Assembly (NCBI GenBank): GCA_020744225.1
Contig: JAGMWG010000008.1
Location: 372,001 to 436,000 of the forward strand
DNA from: Paraphoma chrysanthemicola
Lineage: Eukaryota; Ascomycota; Dothideomycetes; Pleosporales; Phaeosphaeriaceae
Reading direction: 5' to 3'
Length of the DNA: 64,000 bases
The notes beneath the pieces are model-generated. The model saw only the letters and a program-made list of their open reading frames with translations, was not told the origin of the DNA and searched no databases. The translations under genes were made by a program, and so were the position numbers. Within the stretch, counting starts at the first letter, position 1, and each line of letters opens with the position of its first letter. This document shows positions 45,811 through 56,762 of the stretch, one piece after another.

Positions 45811-47126
45811 TCATAAACAACAAGACCCTCGACGCAGGTGTCCATGAGAACACAATGTGTGGTGAAGGTCAAGCGCAAGGCCTTGCTCCACATTGAAAGT
45901 TGGAGCCCAAGGTTCCTGATGTCCGTCGTGAAAGGTTGCAGTGAGAGCAGCCAATGGAGGGGTATTGCGGACATCGATCCTCGTAGTGACCATGATCGAA
46001 GGCCGTGGATGCTGGAAGGCTGCAGATTTGCGTGTGGAGATTCGAGTAAGTCTTCGGGGAACGATCATTTCGAATACAGGACGCAAATGGGGACAACATG
46101 CGACGATTATGCCAGCACTTATCTGGGCGAGTGCCCACAAGAGAGTGGTACCTATACCGAACGTTACGTCGCTACCGTAAGCTACCCCTGTAAGGGCGCT
46201 AATTCGAAGACCACCGATCACGATGTTGCTAGGCTTCCGTCAGCAAGACTAGCAAGGAGCTTAGAGCTCGCAGTCGCACAGAACACCGAATGCGAAGATG
46301 CCGGTGATGGCAAGCTTGTGGGCGCGTCGCAGTTGCAATCTCCACACGACGCAATGAGGCAGCAGCCAGATCACTGCGTCAAGTGCAACGCCTGCAGCCG
46401 CCATCGTGACGACTAGAGGTTCCAGGCTGAAGCAGTATCGATTGTTCTCGAAAGGAAGCATGAAGTTGTACTTGATCGGCCGACAATGGAGCAGGATTGC
46501 CAGAACGGTTACGAGACCTAGAGTGCCGGACAAGACCAGGCAGCCGTACGCTAAATAGAAGAACATAAGCGTTAACAGAAACGTACAGAATAGGCCTGGG
46601 TCCTGCCTGCGGATACCAATGTGCCTCAGCCAAGGATAGGCTCGGGTGTATAAAGTTCGAATGAAAAAGATTGCAATGGCACATCGTGTAAGGGCCAAGC
46701 TAAAAGCCATTGGTATGCGGAACAGCCACAGCACCTAGTTATTTCAGCAGATGAGTGGTTAGCCCGCTCTTGAATGCTTACCATGAGTGTTATCCGAAGG
46801 TTTGCGACTGTGGCGGCGTGTATATGGTGGCGCACATGCCCTGCAACCATGGCTCCACGTTGTCAATCCACGGGGTCAACGATAGGGAGAGCACTAGGAC
46901 TTGCCAACGAAGAAAGCTGCTACAACGAGATATAGGAAAAACTGAGATGGATTCAGCATTGCACGATATGTGGTTTGGGCCATCTTACCAGCGAGAGTAC
47001 CAGGAGGGTGTCGTCAGTCGCCCAAGGTAAGCGCTTGGAGCGTTTCGCAAGGCATCGCGCGACGAAGAACACAGACGGTAGAATGGCAAGAACCGAAGCC
47101 CCGGCGAGATATGATGCAAGTAACAT
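45811..47126 (-). CDS. Rhodopsin-like (PTH11-type) seven-membrane-segment protein
   Basis: Rebuilt on the minus strand from six exons: 46989-47126, 46905-46941, 46782-46840, 46617-46734, 46280-46550 and 45811-46228. The phases close to 346 residues. Landmarks of the fungal rhodopsin domain are CLAKRSKRLPWATDDTLLV after the first helix, ALTRCAIAIFFIRTLY, ILLHCRPIKYNF, the 'ALDAVIWLLPHCVVWRLQL' helix and AHKLAITGIFAFG, then SDVTFGIGTTLLWALAQISA and IIVACCPHLRPVF. The intron at 46841-46904 starts with gcaagt, a GC donor, and is needed to keep frame. The 5' end is uncertain: starting at 47126 leaves almost no lumenal segment, and an upstream exon with an acceptor near 47172 is possible. The ligand is unknown. 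The C-terminal tail after about residue 250 is not conserved-looking. Confidence 0.75.
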
Positions 47127-49011
47127 TGAAATGTTCGATACAAAGTATATCAGAACAGGTGCGACTCGAGTGCTCTAGGAGGAACCAGCTGTGGACATGG
47201 CGAAAAGGGGGAGAAGTAGTGAGGCCAATAAAATGATGCTGTCCTGAGTAGATTGTGTCTTGCTGGCATGAGCGAGGGAATGTAGGAGCGAGCATATTGG
47301 ACAAGGTTCTTGGAGAAGAAGAAGCACCAGCAGCAGCAGTTGCGTCTGTGCCGTTGAGAGATCATAGTGTAGCACGTGGAGTACGGACATAACAAGAAGC
47401 TGCTCGACGGTTTTCAAGCATAGAGGACGGCGCTGGACGGGGCGCTCCTGCCTTGCAATGGTCAGTACACGATGCTTATCGCTGGCTTCGCGAGCAAGGG
47501 AGCGACAGAGCTCTGCGGACGATTAAGTCGACAGACTCGCGCCGTCAGAAAGTCGTCTGCCGTGATGCCTGAGTCGGTCTGCCGTGCTCATGGCGTCGCG
47601 GTATGATGTCAGTTATGGTCGCATGGTGTTTATCCCGGACAAGGAAGTACCTGCGCGTATTGGGAAGCAACGATTACGAGGGCCCGAGCTTGCGGGCATG
47701 CAAGGCGAGCAGACTCGAACACGGGAGAGTGCGAATGCGCCCAAAGGATTGCAGGGTGGCCTGCAGCCTGCTGGGGTTGAGCATCTTGGGAATATTGCCA
47801 GTAGGCACCTGCGCGTGGTGTTGCAGTCTTGATGCAGGCTAGCACCGGCAGCACTGCCGGCCATGCAGCCTAATTCTTACGCCAGGTCGGACCACAACGG
47901 TTTCTGGTGGCGTCCCCATTTGGACTATTGACGCGTTCCGTGGCCATCGGACCGATGTACTCTCGCAACATCAGACACGCAGAGTGGCAGAGGCGCCGTG
48001 TCAGCAGCGGTAGGCTTTGGCCGCAGCCTATTGGGCCTATTGGGGAAAATTGACTTTTGGGATTGCAAGGGGATGTCAGTGGTGCATCGCAACGTGCGGA
48101 TTGCGGTCGCAATCGCGATGTGCTTGAGCTGTCCCGCGCGACGTCGTCCTTGAGCGCCGCGGATGTGAGAAGACGCGCTGATCTATTCACTGAAATCTCT
48201 GGCGCGCCGGGCCAGCATCCAGTCAGAGGGGGGATAATCAGGCCAATACATCATTTGCAGCGCTGTGGCAGGGCTGATCAGGCAGGACAGAAACACAGAC
48301 ACCCGCGCAAGGGCAAGGATTGCGCCGATCATGGTTGATCTTTTCACCATGGCTCGCTTGACGTGTCACGGATGCCGTCGAGAGTTTACATTGCAGGCCT
48401 GTAGCGCGTGGTGAGGGAGAACAGCCCCTCGCACAGCGAGAGCAGCATCGTGTGGATAGCGCAGCGCCCGCGGATGACACGAAGAAGATGGTTCTGCTGC
48501 CATGGCGTTAAACAGTGTGCTCGTCGTCGCTGGGAGCCCGCTGATTGGGCCGCGACGGCGAAACGCTAGCGGGATCCGGCATCGTCGACGACGCCATCAG
48601 GGGTGCAGGCCGGCGCAGAGCAGTTCGTCCTTCGTGTCCGCCTTTCCAAGGCCTTGCAGACGTCATGTGCACCACCGGAGCCTGCCAACCCACTGCATTC
48701 GGCTTGCATGTGCCGCTCTATTTCCAGGGAGCTACCTAGTCTTCCCAGTACTTGGAAGCGAAAAAAAATGACCCACTGATATCAGCCTGGCCGATCCGTT
48801 TCCACCGACCGTTTTGTTTCCAAGCAGCTTCTTCCGCTGTCTCCGCACACTCTCTTCTTTCTGTCATTTACTGCCGCACACACAGTAATATTGCCGCTGC
48901 TTTGGCCAGTCGCTCTCTCCAACACCCCCAGGCTTCCCGTACACGACAGCCTGCAGCTCTTGCGAGCCATGACTGGCGATCCATAGTCCGCTCCATCCGA
49001 ATTCGCTCAAT
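47127..49011. other. 1.9 kb region with no convincing gene
   Basis: The region is GC-balanced. Overlapping frames on both strands (for example 47584-47832 plus, 47613-47864 minus, 48057-48338 plus) have no recognisable features. The last 200 bp are pyrimidine-rich and probably the leader of the 49012 gene. It could contain a first exon of the membrane protein to its left. Confidence 0.45.
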
Positions 49012-50244
49012 ATGGAAAGCCGCAATTCATCGCCGTCCGGCAGGGTCGAAAGTCCACGACCCAGCACCTACAGGCAGCGAAGCAACTCTTTTCCCATCGT
49101 CGAGGCTCTGGGCTGCTCCACGCCTGAAGCCCAGTTGCTCCTTGCGGAGGGCAGAGCCGCTGTGAGGAAGCGTCGTGCCAAAGGACGACGCAACCGATCA
49201 GTCAATGACGAGGACATCACCACTTTCCACCCCAAGGACCACCTAAAATATCTCCAGACCTCAGCGCCTGCATGGACCAACGAGAGCTCTATTCCTTCCC
49301 AAGCACAAAGCTGCCACGCTAGAATACCCTCCAACACCACGGACCGGAGCACCTCGACCATAGTTCCGTACACGTATGATGGCGGCTCTCGCCCCGATGT
49401 TAACCCTGCCAGTCCGCTCGGAAACTATTCCGCAAATCTCGCACAGTTTATCAAGGCACAGCTCAAGTCCATACCAACGTACCAGTCAGCGCTCGATTCT
49501 ACCTCGCCCCTGTCGCCACGCTCGTGTCCGGATTTTTCATTTCCAGTTGCATCGTCGCCAATGTCGCCCGACATGTCGGCGAGGCGGCCTGCGGACGCTC
49601 CCAAACTCATCCATATCCCACCCGTCCGCCCGCCGGCAAGAAGCGCTTTTTCTGAGTGGAGCTCAACTGATGATGAGACGGACGACGATGCTCTTCCCCT
49701 GCCAGAAATTGAGCGCTATACCTCCGAGTCCATTTCCAAGGTCAGCAGCTACGCACCGTCACTTCTTGGCTACTATGAAACTTCCAACAATTCCTCATTC
49801 CTGTTCTCCTCCACACCCCTCGAGGAAGAGGAGGAGCCTGAGACGGCCAAGGCTTCTGCCTTTCCCAATCACTCAGGACTACCAGGATCCGCGTCCGAGA
49901 CCCATGCTGACGACGACTACCCCTCCTCGTGTCTCTCACGGCCACAGCTCACCGCATCGTCTGCACCCTCGTACAGCTCATCATCCGCATCGGCCTCATC
50001 GTACTTTGACTGTAAACGCCCACTCGCAATGGCACCTCAGCTAAAGGACCGCATCATCGCTGCTCTGACCCCGCCACATCCAAAAGGCAGAATAATCGCT
50101 GCCATATCGCCGTGGGAGGGTGCTGCCATCGCCAACGTACATGATGTGTTTGTCGAGTCTCAGCAGCGGGTTCATGTCGACGGCATGTCTTTCGACATGT
50201 TGAGGGACTTCATCGTACCGAGCCGAATCACCACACCTGTATAA
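49012..50244 (+). CDS. Ser/Pro-rich fungal protein of unknown function
   Basis: A single exon of 410 codons from ATG 49012. Residues 30-65 contain GCSTPEAQLLLAEGRAAVRK and then RRAKGRRNRSVNDED, an amphipathic then strongly basic stretch that could be a nuclear signal. The middle is Ser/Pro/Thr-rich and acidic (STDDETDDDALPLPEIERYT, LEEEEEPETAK). The last 60 residues are more ordered: PKGRIIAAISPWEGAAIANV and GMSFDMLRDFIVPSRIT. That C-terminal block looks like a conserved short linear or small-domain element. I do not recognise the family and assign no function. Codon use and reading-frame length make a real gene likely. Confidence 0.75.
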   Translation: MESRNSSPSGRVESPRPSTYRQRSNSFPIVEALGCSTPEAQLLLAEGRAAVRKRRAKGRRNRSVNDEDITTFHPKDHLKYLQTSAPAWTNESSIPSQAQSCHARIPSNTTDRSTSTIVPYTYDGGSRPDVNPASPLGNYSANLAQFIKAQLKSIPTYQSALDSTSPLSPRSCPDFSFPVASSPMSPDMSARRPADAPKLIHIPPVRPPARSAFSEWSSTDDETDDDALPLPEIERYTSESISKVSSYAPSLLGYYETSNNSSFLFSSTPLEEEEEPETAKASAFPNHSGLPGSASETHADDDYPSSCLSRPQLTASSAPSYSSSSASASSYFDCKRPLAMAPQLKDRIIAALTPPHPKGRIIAAISPWEGAAIANVHDVFVESQQRVHVDGMSFDMLRDFIVPSRITTPV

Positions 50245-51174
50245 TCATAACCACGACTACTTCTCGTCTGTTTTACTAGCGCGCGCGTTCTGGTCTGTAT
50301 CTTTGGACATCGAATCGCGAACAAGCCGGCCTTGCCACGCTTTGATGGTCTGTTCATTCTGTCCCTTTGTCTGTTCTTTTCACTTTGAGATTATGTTCTT
50401 GTAATCAGCGTTTCGCTATTTGCACTTGGCGCATACATATAGATTGCTGCTTCGCGGCGCCCGGTACGAGGACTTTGCAGTATTGCTTTTCTTTCAATTA
50501 GGCGTTTGGACACGGGTCTTCTGCACATGACGAGTGTACGCCGCACACGATACCATTCTTTCCAGTCACAAGAGCAGATGTATATAGGGGAACGGTCAAC
50601 TTGAGTGTCGACCAGTAGCAAAGAACGCCCGTAAATGCTTGTGCAAAGAACACAATGACAACTATGCAACCATCCCCTGTTCGCAATAATGATCTTGCTT
50701 CCTGTAGCAAACAGTTGGTGAAACCAGGGGAGTTTGGCGCGAAGTGCTATGGCACTGCCACAGGGCTGATGTCACAGGCCAGATCAGTAAGGTTTGAGCG
50801 ATGAAGGTACTTGCGCCTGCGCCTGCAAGGTCCCGTCGTTGTGCAGATCTGGGGGCGGGAAGACGATGCAATGTCGATCAGCGAGGGGCAACGGCAAGCT
50901 TGATTGGTTTGCTGCGGAAGCGTGGCACAATCATGCCGTGTCCCCAAGCAAACGAAGGCGGTATTTTTGTATATACGTGTCAAGTGATTTTCCGATGCAA
51001 CAGTATTTACGTTTCGGCAACATGTCTCGCTCTGTGTTGAAAAGCCTCTGTTGATATGGGCTCGGATTGAGACAGCGAGTGGACACGTCGGCGAGCGCAG
51101 CTTCTCAACTTCCCAGTCCGCCTGGTTTCCTCGCGTTTGAACACCAAACCGCGACCACGCCTACGCTCTCCACC
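50245..51174. other. Intergenic region, promoter of signal peptide peptidase
   Basis: 930 bp between two plus-strand genes. Only short, overlapping open frames are present, and no RNA gene or repeat is seen. Confidence 0.5.
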
Positions 51175-52996
51175 ATGGCCGAGCCCGAACCTGGTCTCAT
51201 GGCGCATATCCTGGGCCGCGCCGCCTACGAGTTCTCGCAGATGCAGCCGATGCTGCCCGTGTACCTGCACCTCATTGCCTCCGCCCTCTTCCCCATCTAC
51301 GCCGGGGCGCACGCGTCGCTCTCCCGACCTTCGTCCGCCGCGAAACCTTCAGGCAAAAAGCACAGAAGCGGAGCTGATAATGATGACGATGTCGACGATG
51401 AGGATGAGGATGAAGAGGAAGAGCGCGTTATGGAGGGGCTGTCGCCAACAGATGCGCTGCTTATGCCACTATTCGCAGGCTGTGCGCTCGCCTCACTGTA
51501 CTTTCTCCTCAAATGGATGAAAGATGCTGCCCTGCTTAACAAGATCCTGAACGGCTATTTTGCCATCTTTGGGGTCTTTTCCGTCTCGCGTCTCGTCACA
51601 GATGTCCTCGACATTGGCCACTCTATCATCTTCCCACGCCGGTACACTCTCGCTGGTGCCTTGTACCACGTCAAGGCCCGGGACCAAAAGGCTGTCCCCG
51701 TCGCCGGCAACACAAAGAGTGCATCCGCCATTGCCTCCCCCCTGCCGGGCTTTCTGGCTCGGCTACCTCTTTCTGATGGCATACGAAACATGCTCTGGGC
51801 CGACCGAGCTATGCCCAACAACAAGTGGACGCTACGCATGTACATACACCGCTTGGCCGCCGGCAGGACCAAGATTGGACCCCATGGCATTGTCGGACTG
51901 TTGGCGGGACTTATCACTGTAGCGTACTTTAATCTCGTCGACAAGCCGTGGTATCTGACGAATCTTCTGGGCTTTGGCTTCTCATATGGCGCTTTACAGC
52001 TCATGTCTCCGACAACCTTCGCTACAGGGAGCTTGATCCTAGGCGCCCTTTTCTTCTATGACATCTACTTTGTCTTTTACACGTAGGCAATGTCCCCGCC
52101 AGCGCGAATGGCACTGAGTACTGATATGTATGACCAGGCCCATGATGGTAACAGTCGCCAAGTCGCTTGATGTGCCTATAAAGCTCATGTTTCCACGGCC
52201 GCCATCACCTAATGAAGCAGCCAATGCTCCAACACACGCCATGCTGGGACTTGGCGATGTCGTACTGCCTGGCATCATGATAGGGCTCGCTCTCCGATTT
52301 GACCTGTACCTCTTTTACCTTCGCCGCCAGAAGCTGATATCTGCAACCAAAGAAGGCGATTCGGATACTGTGGAGAAGCCGCACTACTACTCGCTGGCAG
52401 GCCGCTGGAGCGACCACTTTTGGACCCATTCGCTTGTGGGAAGGCCGCTCTGGCCCTCCGTACAAGCGCACGGTAGCGAGTCTGAAGCGCCCTTTACCTT
52501 TCCCAAGGTGTATTTCCAAGCCAGTCTCGCTGGCTACGTGTTGGGCTTGTTGGCCACGCTGGGTGTGATGATGATATGGAATCATGCTCAGCCCGCACTA
52601 CTGTACCTCGTACCAGGCGTTCTCAGCAGTCTATGGCTAACTGCTTGGGTTCGTGGGGAGCTAAATTTGATGTGGGAGTTCACCGAGGATATAGGAGAGG
52701 AAGAAAAGAGCAAGAAGAAATCAGACGACGAGACGGCGAAGGACACGTTGGGTCGAGAGGATGCTAGCAAAGTCGCTGACGAGGAAGAGCGCTCGGATCA
52801 CTTCAAACGTCTATCAAGTAATCGGCCAGAGCGGGAAGTCCTGTCCTTCTCGATTGAGGCTCCTTGGAAACTGAGGCAACCACCATCCGTGCGGAAGTCT
52901 GATGTGACATATGCAGAGAGTGGAGACCAAAATTGGGCGCCTTCGAAGATTGTTGCAGACATTGAACCAGCTGGGAAGCGAGTCAGGCTGAAATGA
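51175..52996 (+). CDS. Signal peptide peptidase (intramembrane aspartyl protease)
   Basis: Exons 51175-52082 and 52138-52996 are joined by a 55-bp intron, and phases close to 588 residues. The catalytic motifs are present: FFYDIYFVFYT (Asp about 296) and MLGLGDVVLPG (Asp about 343), with the intron falling between them. The QPAL motif near 454 (AQPALLYLVPG) completes the presenilin-type signature. It cleaves leftover signal peptides and tail-anchored proteins inside the ER membrane. A strongly acidic loop (NDDDVDDEDEDEEEERV, about residues 67-83) follows the first membrane segment. The cytosolic C-terminus, about 110 residues, is charged and Lys/Asp/Glu-rich, longer than in animals but usual in filamentous fungi. 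The start Met has a good context (caccATGg); earlier in-frame codons lack a better ATG. Confidence 0.94.
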
Positions 52997-53254
52997 GCGC
53001 GAAGTTCCCACCCATGCTTCATCCCATGTACCAGGTGGCCTCAATCCTCCTTCAACATCAATTCACGGGGCCTACGACAAAACAGGCCTCTCTTTCTTGC
53101 ATAGCGGAGGCGTCTTAAACATAGTGACAATTCACACGATTTGTTGCATTTCAAAGTTTTCAATCTCCTTCATCTTTGGTAGTTGGACTAGTTATACGCT
53201 ATCCCTTGACCCTTCAAGCCCTCTACATCCAAGCTGAGTTCACGCCTGCTAGAA

Positions 53255-53527
53255 TTAGGGCGGATACCCGCGTGGACCAAATCCTGACGGCCCAAATCCT
53301 GGTGGCCCGAATCCTGGCGGCGGGAACCCGGGGAAGCCGCCGGGAGGACCCTGGTAGGGCGGAGGAGGGGGACGATTATCATCGTCCTGACACTTGACTG
53401 GATTGTCGACGACAAACTGGCGCATTGCATCGACCTTGCCGCATCGAATGCACATGGTGGCTTCGAACGACATTGGAGGGTTCATCCAGCCGCAACTAGG
53501 ACAGCGCCACATCATGCCGGGTGCCAT
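53255..53527 (-). CDS. Small zinc-ribbon protein with Pro/Gly tail
   Basis: An uninterrupted 90-codon frame from ATG 53527. MAPGMMWRCPSCGWMNPP and then TMCIRCGKVDAM give two CxxC pairs 16-17 residues apart, a zinc-ribbon or RanBP2-like knuckle. It is followed by a tail of PPPPPY and repeated GFGPPGFGPSGFGPRG units. Small proteins of this design are common in fungi but uncharacterised; the Pro/Gly repeat could be a flexible or phase-separating tail. The 3' end is 260 bp from the convergent SPP gene; the start faces ARG4. Confidence 0.65.
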   Translation of the reverse strand: MAPGMMWRCPSCGWMNPPMSFEATMCIRCGKVDAMRQFVVDNPVKCQDDDNRPPPPPYQGPPGGFPGFPPPGFGPPGFGPSGFGPRGYPP

Positions 53528-54285
53528 TTTGGAAGTGTTTGCTGAGGAAGTGTTAGTAGGAAGATCAAGAGCTCCACGGCTGTAGCTTCTTGCCTTGTTG
53601 ATGATTGTAAATGGTAGGATTGTTTGCTTGGTTCTGGATGTGCGATGTTAGTGTGTATGATGTACTGTGAGGATGCAAGAGGTCGATGGTAGAGCGGGCT
53701 TTAATATTGCTTTGTCGGGGTTTGCATAGTGTAATGGCGTGGCATACAGCTATCGAGGCGTGGTGTGTATTCAATTGCGCGTTGCTTATCGCCCACATGT
53801 TTTGCATTTCTCATTCGTGCCTCCACCACCCTGCTGGACTGTGCCGCAAGAGAGGCATTGCCATTCGCTCATTACTGGGTCCTCGCACATTGTTGTCGAG
53901 CAAGTTCGCTGGATGCAACGCGTGGTCGAGGGTCGTAGTTGGTAGAACGGTGAAGGGAGTGGGGAGCGGGGGGAAAACAGGTAGCAGGTGACAGGAGTCG
54001 CCAGCAGAGCAGCCCGCCAGCCAGGGCGGGCTCACATTGCAAGCACATAGTCTTTGTATGTGCATGTCACCTTCGGAAGTGCGGACACGACTGTCTGGGC
54101 GCCGTCTTCAGCATGGATGTTCGGCATGCGGGCGGACACTAAGCTAGTGCAGGCCGTTCCTCGCTAAGCTATCAGGATCCCTGTCGCCGATGCGGAGCGT
54201 CATAGCCAAATTTCTAGAGAAGCGCAAACAGTCAGAGTGCAGCACCCGCCTGCCACGCTGCCCTGCCTTCACCGTGCCCGCAACC
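53528..54285. promoter_or_regulatory. Divergent region zinc ribbon/ARG4
   Basis: 758 bp between divergent start codons. An ATG at 54190 lies 96 bp upstream of, and in frame with, the ARG4 start. No RNA gene is seen. Confidence 0.45.
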
Positions 54286-55731
54286 ATGGCCGCCGAGAAG
54301 AAAGTAGCCGAGAACATGCTCTGGGGAGGCCGATTCACGCGCAAGTTGCCCCCCATACCCGTCATGTCCTGCTAACATGCACGCACAGAGGGCCTCGACC
54401 CCGTCATGGAGCAGTACAATGCGTCGCTGCCGTACGACCGCCTCTTCTACGCCCAAGACATTGCCGGCTCCGTGGCCTTTGCACGCGCCAACTTCGCCTC
54501 GGGCATCCTCACCAAGGACGAGTTTGCGGCCATCGAACAGGGCCTCGCACAGGTGCAGCAGGAGTGGGCCACCGACGCCTTCGTGGTCAAGGCCAACGAC
54601 GAGGACATCCACACGGCCAACGAGCGCCGCCTCAGCGAGCTCGTCGGCAAGGACATTGGCGGCAAGCTGCACACGGGCCGCAGCCGCAACGAGCAGGTTG
54701 CGACCGACATGCGCCTGTGGCTGCGCGAGCAATTGCGTACCCTCGACGGCTACCTGGCCCAGCTGGTCAAGACGTCGATACAGCGCGCCGAGGCCGAGAT
54801 TGACATTCTGATGCCCGGCTACACGCACCTGCAGAAGGCACAGCCCGTCCGCTGGTCGCACTGGATCCTGTCCCACGCCACCGCCTTTGCCGCCGAGCTC
54901 GAGCGCCTGCGCGAGGTCATCAAGCGCGTGAACCGCTCGCCCCTGGGCTGCGGCGCCCTTGCGGGGAACCCCTTCAACATCGACCGCGTCGCCATGGCCA
55001 AGGAGCTGGGCTTCGAGGGCCTGCTCACCAACTCGCTCAACGCCGTCGGCGACCGTGACTTCGTCTTCGAGACTCTCCAGTGGGGCTCTAGCCTCATGCT
55101 GAAGATGTCGCGCTGGGCCGAGGATCTCATCATCTACTCGAGTCTCGAGTTTGGCTTCGTCCGCCTGGCCGATGCCTACTCTACTGGCAGCTCGCTGATG
55201 CCGCAGAAGAAGAATGCAGACTCCCTGGAGCTCATCCGTGGCAAGAGCGGCCGTGCCTTTGGGCACATGGCTGGCCTTTACGTGACCATCAAAGGTCTGC
55301 CCACCACCTACAACAAGGACCTGCAGGAGTCAGTCGAGCCGCTAATCGATCACATCAAGACTGTTGGCGATTCGATACAGATTGCAACGGGCGTTCTATC
55401 GACACTGACCGTGAATGCTGAGAAGATGCATGCGGCTCTCGCACCAGAGATGCTGGCCACTGAATTCGCTGATTATCTCGTCCGCAAGGGCGTGCCGTTC
55501 CGTGAGGGTCATCACATTTCGGGCCGTGTCGTCGCATTGGCTGAGAATGAGAACGTGCCCATGGATAAGCTCAGCCTGGAACAGCTCAAAGGCATCGATG
55601 CTAGGCTCGGCGATGATGTCGTCGAGTGCTTGGACTACGAGCGCGCCGTAGAGCTGAAGAATGCTACCGGCGGCACAAGCAAGAGCGCGGTTCTGGAGCA
55701 AGTGCAAATTCTGCAAAAGGCTATTCAGTAG
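54286..55731 (+). CDS. arg4: Argininosuccinate lyase
   Basis: Exons 54286-54340 and 54389-55731 give 465 residues, the family's normal length. The enzyme splits argininosuccinate to arginine and fumarate, the last step of arginine synthesis, in the cytosol. LWGGRFTQ joined to GLDPVMEQYNASLPYDRLFY matches fungal orthologues. HTGRSRNEQVATDMRLW, MPGYTHLQKAQPVRWSHW and the fumarase-superfamily signature TGSSLMPQKKN (about residues 284-294, catalytic Ser) are intact. Only a GC donor (C|gcaagt at 54341, acceptor cacag at 54388, branch tgctaac) preserves the reading frame; a GT donor three bases on does not. Codon use is strongly GC-ending, suggesting high expression. An in-frame upstream ATG at 54190 could add 32 basic residues. 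Confidence 0.96.
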
Positions 55732-56762
55732 ATCCCGTCGTTCACGCATCTGTGCAGCGAGTAGTGCTCATGTTCCAGCTATCTCCCACTTTGAATTTCC
55801 TAGTGAGGATAGATAAAATTTCTGAGTGTAATGATCAACAACTGTTATTCCTGTGGAGCACTACATTTGTGCGGGGAGCCTTGTTGCCGTACCATGGTTC
55901 TGGGTTGGTTGAGGAGCTCTGCAGCAACGCACTGCTCAACCGTACCGGCAGATGACAATGGAGCTTCCTTTAGGGAACAAAATTGAATCTTCTCTGTGCT
56001 GGATACAACAAAGAATGCTGTGGATATTTTGACGTCTGTTCTCACCGCCACCACGGGATTCATCACTGTTGGCGCCACAACGTTGCCCAAAATGGCGCTG
56101 CCTTCGTGGGAACCATCTCATACATGGGCTCGCCTAGCTGAGCTCGGAAGCTGTTCCTCCTGTTACCGATTTGATGAAGGTTCATAGATGGATATATTTA
56201 TGGCAATATCGCGCTTGTCATCGACAAGGGTACGTGGCGAAGCAAGATGCTCCGTCAGTTGAGAGGAATAAAGAGCATATATTCCATACTCAATATCTGC
56301 AGTGCAGGCGGTTACCACTTATAACCTGGCTACATCCTCGATAGCAGAATTGCTTGCAGCGCCTGAGTCCAAAGCACGCTACCATGTTAGAATTACACTG
56401 ACGCATTATGAGCCATAGTTGCTCTGTCCGTCGACCGCACACGAAACTTTTGCAAAAGTCGGGTCCTCGGAACTGTCCTATTCATAACCGGCAGCTTACT
56501 GTTCGGCACAGTCTGTAAAATTGCAATACTATACTGTAGTCAGCTTCTGCAAGGTGCATCCTCGGCAATATTGTACACGGTGAGCCTGGCCGTATTGGCG
56601 GATACGGCAGATAACCGCGAAAGGGTAAGTGGATAAGCATGGCAGTAACTTGTAACAGCGTTGTTCTCGTTGTTCGTCCTACAGTGGGGGCGATTAGGTA
56701 ATTACATGGGACGTGAAGACTGTTGTAATCCAATATTGCTTATTTGACCCTCTAGAGCTATT
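55732..56762. other. Convergent intergenic region, no gene seen
   Basis: 1 kb between the stop codons of ARG4 and the GH5-like gene. Only short frames without features are present, and no RNA gene or repeat was recognised. Confidence 0.5.

Noticed and set aside
54232..55266. 344-codon minus-strand frame opposite ARG4
   Set aside because: An antisense shadow of a highly expressed, GC-ending gene; no independent features.
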